Source of the DNA: Haliotis asinina
Taxonomy: Eukaryota > Mollusca > Gastropoda > Lepetellida > Haliotidae
Reading direction: 5' to 3'
NCBI RefSeq assembly: GCF_037392515.1
Contig: NC_090295.1
Coordinates: forward strand, 24,716,501-24,780,500
DNA: 64,000 bases
The position numbers were made by a program, and so were the translations under genes. How positions within the stretch are numbered: the stretch's first letter is position 1; each line of letters opens with the position of its first letter. Positions 38,601 to 50,600 of the stretch are shown piece after piece. Under the pieces are notes generated by a model, which did not search any database, had not been told where the DNA came from, and saw only the letters and a list, made by a program, of their open reading frames with translations.

Positions 38601-41600
38601 GAGAGCCGCTAGGCGTCAAAGCCGCGAGCCAGTCGGTTACTATTACGAACAATCCTCGCAAGATAGACCAGAACCTAGTACATTCCCAAACTTGGGTGAG
38701 AATGACTTCATAGTGCCAGGGACAGCATGATTGGCAGTTAACATCACATTGACTTCAGACAGTGACAAACGGGAGCTCGTGAATAATAGTGCTATAGTCA
38801 AGAAGACTACCATAACAATTAGCAGCAACGAGGTGCTTAGTATAGACGACAGCGACGTATATTACTGTTACACAGACCTATGGAAAAGTGAGGGAGAACG
38901 CGACAACAGCGTGTACCAGAGAATCAGCAGCAGAAAATCAAATAAGTTACGTATCAGGTACGCCTTCACACCAGAAGTGAGAGCCAAAATACCAAATAGT
39001 GAAAAAGCAATCGCCAAAGCGTATGGGAACAGGTTTTGTATCCCGCTTGACTTTGAGTTGCTAACTGGACACGTGCCGTTTTACCAAGCCACATTTGGTG
39101 ACAGGCTGGAATACAAACTCACGTTCAATAATTACAACAAAGTCGTGCGTACATCAAACGATCTTGAGGGTGAATACGAGATCGACAACATGTCATTAGA
39201 GTTCGACATGGTGACTAGTCCTGATCTTGCCAGGCAGATTCGAAATCAGTACTCCTTTACAATAGGATACTGCGACGCCGAATGATAGTACGTGACAAGA
39301 GTGACACGCTATGGAATATTAACATGAACGTGCCAGTGCGATTGATGAAAGGTATTATAGTCATACCCGTGAAGGAATACGGCTATTTCAAAAGAGACAG
39401 CGAGAAATGTTTCAACTCTACTTTCAATCACCAAAGTAGAAGTGACAGTAAAGGGAGTGCCTGATCAGTTATTTAGCCATGGAATGAGAGCATACCAGCA
39501 GTGGGATGAAACAATAAAGCTACCGGCGATCAAACGAAACTCAATATTCCAACAACGTTCTCAGTGACCTGGATCTATACTCCATGAATATCAGTGATTA
39601 CTTAACAACAAAGTACACGTTATGGTTGGATATTAGATCGTCTGCACGGTAGTGGGCGCCTACTCGACAATGGAAGCGAGAGTATAACCATTCAAATAAC
39701 GAAGAAGGCTCAATCACCCGGTAGATTGTATTTATATTTATATGTAATAATGGACGTGCAACTTAATATAGACAATGGGAGATTCGTGCAAGCCATCTAT
39801 TAATGGGGGTGCCCCCCACACCCCCAATAACTATGGGGGGTCCTGCAGACAGCCTACTGCAATTCACCCCCCATATAGGGGTCTGCGGTCGGGCGGGTCC
39901 ATGTCTACTTGGGTGTTGGTCTTGCCCCACGATCCACACTGCGCTATTATATGTGGACAGACGGGTTGTTGGAAGACTGTTTTCATGCTGGATTTGTTGG
40001 AAGGGTATTATGAGGAAGTATTTGATAAAATCATTATCTTGTACCCTACTATAGGCATGAACAAGACAAGGATAGAGCTTGGGTGATGATGGACCCAGAT
40101 GTACACAGAGTCGACCCGGGTACACATCTACAAGATTATTTAACATTGTTTCACAACCAGTTTAAGGGAAAAGTGACGTTGCTCATCCTGGATGACTGCA
40201 GTACTAACAGAGAGACATGCTATCGTACCTGGCCTTCTCTTGCCGGCACGCAAATCACAGCATGTGGGTGCAGACACAAAAATTCAACTTGGTGTTGAAA
40301 GATTTGAGGGAGCTGACATGTTGAGTGGCATTATTTCACTGCAAGGACAGGCATTCGTTCGAGGAGTGTTTGAGAGAGAACGATGTCATGAGTAAATCAG
40401 AACGGGAACGGGTGCCAAAACAGCTCGCTGAAACTAACTTTCATTTTGAAAACCGACCAGCCAGTGAATTACCAAGTAATAGTTTAGTAATGGCCGGCAG
40501 CCGGCCTTTGTTTTTAATAAAATTTTAGAAATGACTTGCGGCCAGCCTGTGCTTTTAGAAATGCTTTAGTAATTTTTAGTAATGTTTTAGTAATTTTTAG
40601 TAATGTTTTAGTAATTTTTAGTAAAATGTCTGTTTTTGAAGTTCTAGTCGTGTGTAATCTAACCTTTATCTGTATGTGTTTAGTGTATGGTGGATATTAT
40701 TTTTTACAAATAGAAACTAGAGTACTGTATTATAAAATGGAGTGTGATGAATTACTAGAGCAGATGTTAGTTCCAGAGGAACAAAAGGACAACAAGCAGT
40801 GTGACAGACTGATAACGCTAGTCATGACTGGTAAGGCAAAACAATATTTAGGAGAAAACATAACTGCTGATGAGATCCAGAAAATGTCAGACGAGGAAAT
40901 AAATAGATGACAAAACTCACAGGTTCTACTATTACCCAGATTTACACTGGCATAGCAACACACTTTTTACCAATCCCACCGGAACGTCGACTCTATTTGT
41001 GGGAAGACTTAGAGAAGGACCTGTTGATTGATAATGCCTTAAGCTATATCAGTTGTGCTTTGTATCACAAATACGGCATGTATCTAGCCCCGATGACGGC
41101 AGCGATCATCACAGCAAAGCATTGTAAATTTAATAAAACAAATAATAACAATAATAATATACAAGATGGATGCGGCCCAGGAAGAGATAACCAAGTGGGG
41201 GGATACCCCACAACCCCAGTCTGTGGACAGCAAACAGGAGCCACTGATGCAAGACACCAAGAAGAAGAACCCCAAAAGAGTTGAAGCTGGTAGAAAAAAT
41301 GTCTTAGCAAGGCACGAAAAAAATAATTACATGTGATGCTGCTGTTTCATTATATATGTTGGTGGGGAGGCCTGCCCGTCAGGCAAGTTCAGTACCCCCA
41401 GTGTGGATATTCCACCCAGTCGGCTGTCTGCAGGACCCCCCAGAAATTGACCTTCATATTATGTTATAATTAAAATTATATATTGCCATGCATTGGTGGT
41501 TTCTGGATTATCAGTAGGATATGCTCGGTTGACTAAAATGATTATGAAACAAGTGACTATAAAGCTCGCCTTCGACCTGCAAGATATTTTTATGCTTACA

Positions 41601-44600
41601 ATGAAAATTTGTATGGCGATGGCCACCAAGGACGTTCTTGCAAAGCAAGGTATTATACCTGAAAATATTTTAAAGAAATATATATAATATGGCCACAATA
41701 GCAATGATTGTTGGTGGGGCTCTTGTGAATGCCCTAGCATTTTCCGGGAGTAATTTCCCTTTTTCTCAATTAAAAGAGACAAATGCGCCTGAGGTAGAAG
41801 CGGAGGGAAAACGACACAATTTAGCTGTAGAAAACCCACAGGCTGCACAGGCTGAATACGCTATGAGACAAATGAAGAGACTAGATTTTATCAATAAGGC
41901 GTGAAGGTCATTTCGTTAGAACTTTCAAGGGCATCGATGAAGCTCTGAAAGAATACTACGTGTTAACGCATAAACAACTGGAACCATTAGCTAATGAACC
42001 AACGATTTCTCAGTATTACACTCCTTCAGAGGGTTAGAAAGATCGTGAGTTGGTCTTAGTGGCGACAGTGTTAATAGCTAAACAATTAGACTAATTACAC
42101 AAATTATTATATCACAAAAAATGAGACACATTGGTCAATGGGTACTTATGGGGAAAACTGAAATTCGCGTGTTTGTAATCGTCTTGCGAGACAGACACGT
42201 CAGTCAGCTTGCTATAGAAGCGGTCAATGGGAAGTAACTCTATCTCATTAAACTTGCACCAGTCATCCATATATTCATACGGGTAAATACCCTTAAGTAG
42301 CAGCAAAGCTCTAGTTTTCTCTTCTGTATTCTGATTAGTTGTAGCCAAATCGTCTGGGTTATTAGCCTTTACCAAGCTGTCTAGAGACGACAACAGAAAC
42401 TGAACACTATCTATGAATCTCATCCCATAGATATCTCAGCATATTGTTTGAGATACAGGATATGTTGCCTTTGAAATAGCTTACATAATCAAGTGTGAAT
42501 CATATCCGTGTAGATTGTGAAACACCACTGGGATATGAATAGTTTATGGGAAGTTTAGGATTTATTCTTAACTTCAAATTACACTCATTGTGAGTTGCAC
42601 CTCTGTATTTGCCAGTAATTTGACAGTGGTCTCTAACAGAATCACCATTGAGAGGTTTATGGCACACGTGACAATGTGTGCTTTTGTTGTGGGCCACCCA
42701 ATCTGCTTGCGTCATACACATTGGTGTTTTGCTGTACCATTTTTTCCTGATTGCTTTCTCTTCGTGTTGTAAAGCCTTTAGAAATTTCCCAGCTGTGTCT
42801 GGGCCTCTAAAAATAACATGAGGGTTAGTTTGGCCATCACAACGAACAACCACATACTCAAACCCACACGCCTCATGCTGTTCAACTTTTTGTGTGAAAC
42901 TTTGAGTAGGGAATTGGGCCACTGTATCGATTGGTTTAATGATAGCTTCGAAGTTGGCGTAGATAATGTATGGTACTGGCATCTGATTTTTGTGGTTGAT
43001 AAATTTCAAGATATTGTTGTTTTTGGTCGGCATATCTACCCGTACGGCTGTCTCCTCTACACCTAAGCAATCATCCCTGTGTGAATTGAACAGATCGGCT
43101 CTAGAAAACCCATGAAGGCACCTGTCACAAAAGTGATTCTTTTCCCTGTGTTTCGATTGATCGTGCAACAGTCGGTTGAAATTTTTAATCCATGTGTATA
43201 GATATTTTTCACTTCATTGTATCATAAGTATATTGATTATTTTAAGCCCATCCTTATACAACTAAGGGCTTATCCTGTGCACTATTACATTTTTACCTTC
43301 GTACCCGAATACATTTATAGCTGAGTCTGGATTTTGTTTTTCTATTTTTGAGACCTGATTTGTAGGGGTGGGTTCATCTATACCTTCTCAATTGATCCCA
43401 TCATCTTCCAGATAACTGGAAAGTCTGTCAGAATTTTTTTCAGTTGGAAATTTAGCAGATCTTATTGTTCTTAAAAGACTCAGGCAATGGTAAGTACAAT
43501 CCTCCTCTCAACGGTACATAGTTTGCTATATCCAGGTAAACCATGTTAGTCTTATCAACAACCCAACCAGACCCTCTGTTAGTATAATGTTCTAGTGTTT
43601 CTCGAATTTTCTCAAATGATATGTCTATAGAAGAGTTGATAGTATCTGGTTCCATTGTAAAATTGTTGCTTTTGTTACCTCTGAAGTAAACAATGGTCTG
43701 GTAAGTTGTTTCAATCGCCTGTTGTTTCTCTAAATCTCTTAAATCTTTCAGTTCTTCATATACTTTATCAAATACCAATTTTTTTATATCTTCAGTGTTT
43801 ATATTTCTTTGAACTTCCATTGTCCAACCTCTCAAATATTTTCCTGTAGCATGCTCAGTAGGAGTGAATTGTAATTCTATAGGTTGTTGTTCCTTTAGTA
43901 ATTCAGTGAGCTCTGACTTCTTCATATGGGAATACCCTCGCATTCAACGGTCACGAGCTTCCTTTATTAACTCTTTCATAGTAGGTGTGTTTTTATACTT
44001 TAAACCTAATAAATCTAGTAACTCATGTCTTCTCATACAAGAATATATACCCTCGGCCTCTCAATCCACGGTCACTCATTCACTGTAACCATGTTAGAGT
44101 GTTCATAATATATGTTAAACATTTCTCTAATTGTATGTCATTGTGTCTAATCAGCTCTCAGCTGGCACAGACTTTATCAATCGTGTGAGGCACACCAAGG
44201 AAGTAATATACCACTGTTGCCATGGAGCTATCACGTGATCGCAGTGTTCATAAAAGGTAGACCCGTTAAACTGAGATTATTGCTCTCGGTCCTGAGTTGA
44301 GGTGTGGGCTTATTGTGTACAGTCGCACAGCTGTGTGTTGTGAGTTCGTATCCTGCCGTTGCCTCCAATTGACTCCCTTGCACAATTTCATGACGCGAGG
44401 GACAAGCGGCCCTTGCTCATTTTGTGAGCAAGGGATCACGATCATATCAGTTGGGTCTCTGAAAAGGGACTAGCTGAGCGGGGCACTCTCACAGTGAGAG
44501 AAGGCACCGACGCAGTCCCCCTTGGGAGAATGCACCTTCCATCTTTCTGTGTGGCTACAAACGAACCCTTTTACTCTTTTTTTGTTCTTTCTAATCTTTC

Positions 44601-47600
44601 TAGTCTGTTGGGTTTCCCCCACACCCGTGTTTAAACGTAGTGGGGATTTTCCACCCACTATACATGAATGGGTTTCCAGACGAAAACTAGTTGTATAATT
44701 AGTCTCAGATGTGGTGCAACTCTGGTTTGCAGATTTGCAGGGATTTGGCGGGGTGAGCCAAAACCCCCATTGCTAATACTACTCCATTGTCATTGACTAA
44801 TTTGCTACCATCACCTTTCATCTATACAGGTCTATCACTTAGAAGATGTGATAGAGACTATTAGCTACGTTGTGGACGAGGACTCGCCGTACACACTCAA
44901 GTCAGGGCAGCTGGTGGAGGTGAGGTTAAATTTCTTGGAATACTTAAGAGGGCTGTCTCACTGCAGAGACAGGCATATGTCTCAATAGTATCTGAGTCTG
45001 TCTCACTGCAGAGACAGGCATATGTCTCAATGGTAGATGAGTCTGTCTCACTGCAGAGACAGGAGAAGTATTACAGTGACAGAATGGACTGTCAGTTGCA
45101 TGGGATACCAGGAATTTATGATTGAAATGTATGTATTTTCTACCCAGGAAGAAAGTGCCACACTAGAGGTGACAGAGAAAGGGGGAGACACATCCCAGGT
45201 GGATGTTTACTGGACCAAACAGGACATCACCAAGATCGACATGGTCAGTATTACTCATTACCCCAAGAGCCACACCATAACACCACAATACAACATGTTC
45301 CCATGCACCCCAACACCTCCCCACAACACCACCATGCACCACAACACCTCCCCACAACACCACCCAAACAAAACACCCCCACACCACACCTCAAAACTGC
45401 AACACTACACACCACACCAGACACTACACCGCCATACAATCACACCACAACACCACTACACTTCAAAACCACTACACTACAACACCACCCAGACACAACA
45501 CCACCACACCACAACAACACCAAATCTAACTGCCACACCACTGGCCTATGTTTCCGACCACGCTGTCTCATGTTGTCCTGTTCCAGACTGACCTCAGTGC
45601 TGACCAGTACAGTCTGAAGACCCGAAATGCCGTCACCAGACTCAACATGAAGAGGATCAACATGGACCTCATCATGGTGGGACAATAACTATGGCACTTC
45701 CATCTTCTACTCATCTACAGTTTCTATAAACTTGGTGTTCAGACTGCAACTGAAACTTAATGAATATGTCTACCACCATTGGTAATTTGTCTTACCTCCA
45801 CTTCACGATGTGGGACAAATTATGGGATGGGAGGATGGTCTGCTTAATGCTTACTGCCAGTTCATGGATTTGAATGCATTCTAATTTCCATCCTAGGAGA
45901 TCCTGCGTCACCTGGACAAGAAGGAGCCATTCTGCAGAATGGATGGCTCAGTGCTTGTCTTCCTTCCCGGACTGTCAGACATTCAGGAGCTGCACGAGAA
46001 CCTGCAGGCAGACAGGCACTTCTCAGACAAATCACGGTAATGACACATCATGAACAATTATGGATGGACCTTGTTGCATATGTGTTCCAGGCTACGCATT
46101 ATGGGTCTGGAAACCAGTATATATGTGTTTTGCAATTCTTGAGTTCTTGAGGGGCTGAGTGGATGTGTGGAACATGTCAGCCTGTATCAAAGGTTTTACC
46201 ACGAGTTGGAAGTTTTAATCAGTTACTGAATCCCGTTCTCCCTGTCTAACCACCTTTACATGACACCTGTCTGAAATGTTTGTTCAGTATTCTTTATACA
46301 TGGATGTTGGGACTAAGTTAAATACGGCTGACAATGCAATCATGCTTTATTTTTTGTGCAGTGAGCTGTGGGTTGAAAATGTAATGGTATCTTCAGGTAC
46401 CGAGTCCTTGCACTTCACTCTGTGTTGTCATCCACGGACCAGAGCGAGGCCTTCACTACGCCACCTCCAGGTGTCAGGAAGATTGTCATAGCAACCAACA
46501 TTGCAGAGACTGGCATCACCATACCTGATGTTGTGTTTGTCATTGATGCTGGAAAGGCAAAAGAAAACAGGTGAATTCTTTCAGTAGAACATCAGTGTTT
46601 GCAAGATTATATTTGTCACACTTGTACTCTTGCGTCAAGTCCAATAAGTTTCCTTATTGCAGTATGGTATCATGTTTGTCACATGTGATCTATCAGACAG
46701 ATGACCCTACTCAACCTGTGTTCCTATTCAGCAATTTTGATGTGAAAAAAATTGAAATTTTTCCTTATCCTTACTGATGTTTACTATGCTTATCTCATTC
46801 TATGCAAATGATAGTGGAAAACTGGAATCCCTTGTAGTTCCCTTGAAGAGGACGTGAAAGTTCAGTCACCCACAAGTTGCCTCCCTTGAACCCTTTCCTG
46901 ATGAAACAGTCACATGACTTAACATTCTTGTCACTCTCTCCTTCATTGCCCATGAAGATGGTTGGGGAACACTAGTGTCCTTTTATATTTAGACCCTGTA
47001 TCCAAATTTAACCATGTATGTCTTTTGAGTATTTTTATCTTGCATCATATGTCAAAATTTTGAAAAACCTTATCCATATATTGTGACATTTATTCATCAC
47101 AATGTAGTTCGTTTACGTTAGATGAATTCTTGCAGCGGTTGCAGATATTGTTTATGAGCAGCTAATCCTCACCCCCAGTGCCTGTAAGGCATTAATCCGT
47201 GTCTTCCAGCTTGCGTTGCAGATATTGTATTTATTTATCGGATTTGTGATTTTATCATTATTGGTGTTACATCTATAGATGTGAGATGAGAATGGGTGAG
47301 GACGTCATCTTAAGTCAACTCATGATAAATCTGGTGATAATGCAGGTAATCGTATTTTGTTAACTACTGCTGAAATTAATAACCCAGGTGATTTGCCGAT
47401 TATGTTTATGGGGGCAGTCGTCTGTTGCTGGTCAGGACTTAGCCATGTCTAAGGAGAGCTCTACTAGTCAACACCATCGTAGAGCAAGAGGAAGGAGACC
47501 TCATCATCTCCAGCACAGAAGAAATTCTTGTCATCTAGCACCTTGTTGAAATCAACTTGTCCCAGCTAATCAGTGCAAAGGTTGTCTAATGAAGACATCT

Positions 47601-50600
47601 TGCCCCTTGACAAAGCAGGTTTATTGATTTAGGCTGACCCTCCATTAATGCAGTTTCTCTACAGATCTACTAGAACATCAACACAGTCTACCTCCAAGGT
47701 GAGACAATCATTTGAAGAACAGCCTCAGTTATCTGTCATCAGCGTAGCCTCATCGCAGCTGCAAGAAGATACAGATGATGCCTCACTTTTCTCTTCGTGA
47801 ACACCGCATCAGTTCCATCCTACAACGCAGAACTTTGACACAGGCGACTTCATGGAGCAGTTTACATGGTAGATGACGGCTATTTTTGACCATTGGAGAC
47901 CATTTGGCCAGAGAGAGATCTGCACATCAGAACAATACAATGACGAAAGCATAGGTGTTCGAGAACCTGCTTCTGAGATATCTACATCCTCATCTCACAA
48001 GTCTACAGCCAAAGGAGACGTTCACATACGAGAAGTTCTTCATGTTTGGAAGGCTGGGTGAGAAGGTTCCGCAAACATCCAAGAGAGTCACTCCACATCA
48101 GGATCCTGCACGGTTCGGTAGACCCAGAACTATCGGAGGGAATATACACAGAAGGCACTACGACCACATGAATAGGGTGATGAGGTCTTCTCAGAAGTAG
48201 AGGTCACATTTTGAATTGCATACAACTTGGACTTAGTGTCTACCTCCAGGGAATTGAATGCATCATTCACATACAAGATGCTGGAAGATGACTTTGACAC
48301 CTTCATGATTCCACCGATGGAACTGATCACCAAGGCATCTGCAAACCTTCGTACAGCATTCGAGAAAGCAACCCAGTACTAGCCAGTCAAGAATCACCCT
48401 CTGCATCACATGGACCCCTTCATGAGAGCACTGGACCAGGAAACTGATAGAACAAATTCCCGTAACAAGTCTTGTGAGGTGGAATACAAGAAGATTGCTA
48501 AACTCTACACCACGACTAGAATCTTCAGTTCCTGGGAATAAGGTTTATCACAACACAGAATCATATTGTGGTCACAAAAGATCATTGGGTCAAGGTCAAA
48601 GTCATGATTCCAGAAGCAGTCATCTCTCCATCACCACTACAAACATGGCAGTGTCTCCTCGGTCTATATACCTGAGCACAGGACCTGACTTGCAGAGGAA
48701 GACTACAATTACGTCTGCTGCAGCAATTCCTGGCAAGACACCTGGACAGCATGGGCCTGATCTCTCAACCGGACAGCCTCAAGACATGCTTATTATGGTG
48801 GAGTTGAATGTCTTTGGAGGGACCATTTTAGAAGAGTCAGTCTTTGACACGCACCTCTATGTAGATGCATCACTACAAGGATGGGGAGAGTATATATCTC
48901 AACAACAAAGTGGCATCAAGGAAGTGTTCAAATGAAGAACGTCTTCACATCAACCAGTTGGAGATTACGACTGTTACGCCACACAACACTAGTCGGGCTC
49001 ACTGATCAACCCTGTGCTGGCAGTGTATACAGACAACTCAACAGTGGGATACTACATAAATCAGCAAGGATCAACAAGATCTCCAAGACTGCTTCAGTTC
49101 ACCTTCCAGTTGTTCAACACTGTAGATGAGTTAAACATCTGGCCAAAGGTAAGTCACATTCCAGGAACCAGGAATGTACTAGCAGACTATCTCGCCCACT
49201 TCATCGACAGAATGGATGCTCCACCCAGAGGCGTTCCAGCTCATAATGAAGGCAACACCAAGCAAGCTCACAATAAACATTCCAGTTACACATATGGAAC
49301 ATATCAAGACTTGTTTGAAGAAAAGAGTATACACCAGCAAAGCAGCGAAAACAGTAAACCTGGCTCTACTCAGATCAACTCGCAGCTTGTACGACAAGTG
49401 ACAGAGATTTGAACAGTATGCAGCGTGGAAAGTCTTCACAGCAATGAAAGCAACTCATCCTCAAGTGGCAGAATATCTATGTCATCTTAGATATATGAGG
49501 CAATTAAAATGTTTGCCACTCTGTACGTACCTGGCACCGATCAGTACAGTCATGACAATGAAGATGGACATCAAGTTGACAAAAGTGCCAGAATTACTTT
49601 CACTACTACACTTCTGTAAAGAAAAAGTTACCTGGCCAACTGGACACACAGTTCCACATCCCAATGCTATCTACAATCCTTGGACCAGAGGACACCCAAT
49701 ATTTATATTCAAAAGACTAAAATAAGAAAAAGAAAATTCAAGCACCTATTCATCCCCTTGTCAACAGAGATCACCGTAGAGGTCTCAAGAACGACAATAT
49801 CATTTTGGATGAGAGGCATTATGCTGAGGGCCTACAAAGCAGCAGGACTTGAACCTTCAAGAGCTTCCAACCAACACTATGTCTAGTGCACTAGTGTCAA
49901 CACTCGTTCTGCGCAGAAACTGCTCGATATCATCTATACATCTGTATTGGAGGGCTGCTATTGTAAAGTGGACACCGTGTTCACCAACCCACTACCTCAG
50001 GGACATCGCCACCAAAGACATTTCCTGCATTTACCACTCTGGACCACTTGTTATAGCACAATTAAAAGGCAGTAAGTTGGAAATCTCGTTCTTTTTTACA
50101 TTGACTTGTTGTTAACCTTCACTCTGGAGAGTTTTGGCTCAGAGTCCATGCACACCGTCTAGACCAGACTAGCATGAGTGATTAAGACAATGTGCGAGTG
50201 ATGATCTTATTTGTACGTTAAGGGGTTGCAACACATTTATAGTAAAGAGCTTATCATCATCAATGGGTTGTTACACATAGCTAGTAAGAAGAAGATACCA
50301 GTACTAGTATATCTAAAATCCACATGAATGTATGAGAATCACTTGTGTACGAGAAGAATATGACAAGATGTAATCCCCTTGAGTTGAGAGCGAAGTTGGA
50401 AGAACAGGATCCATGAAGTGCCTTTGCACATTTCCCATGGAGTTGACACAGGACATATCTAAGAACAGCTGATGTTGAATCCAAGTGGCCTTACCCACTA
50501 CCATTTCCGTTAGATTCTGGAAGCATAATGAGCATGAGTCAGGATAACTAAATAAGTAATTTTTAAAGTAAAATTGTTATTCTGTACTTATATGATGTCA

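Larger units (their letters stand above)
35640..44783. mobile_element. Polinton-like endogenous provirus, 9144 bp, with inverted terminal repeats
   Basis: A complete but decayed element lies in DHX29 intron 15. Its ends are inverted repeats of about 190 bp (35640-35833 and about 44595-44783), flanked by the near-identical 6-mers CCATCG (35634-35639) and CCATTG (44784-44789), the expected 6-bp target duplication. Between them are a capsid-like protein, an FtsK/HerA-type packaging ATPase, a protein-primed family B DNA polymerase with an N-terminal SAP-like part, and at least eight small reading frames. Genes run in both directions, with convergence near 42100. Several genes carry stops or frameshifts and the polymerase lacks its catalytic palm. 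No retrovirus-type integrase or cysteine protease was recognised. Assignment to the wider Polinton/adintovirus-like group is confident; the precise lineage is not. Confidence 0.87.

Noticed and set aside
44290..44370. tRNA-like B box inside the provirus leader
   Set aside because: No matching A box or foldable cloverleaf.
45037..45591. 184-codon plus-strand frame across exon 17 and the CA-rich tract
   Set aside because: Only 45148-45243 matches DHX29; the rest is His/Thr/Pro low complexity behind a good donor at 45244.
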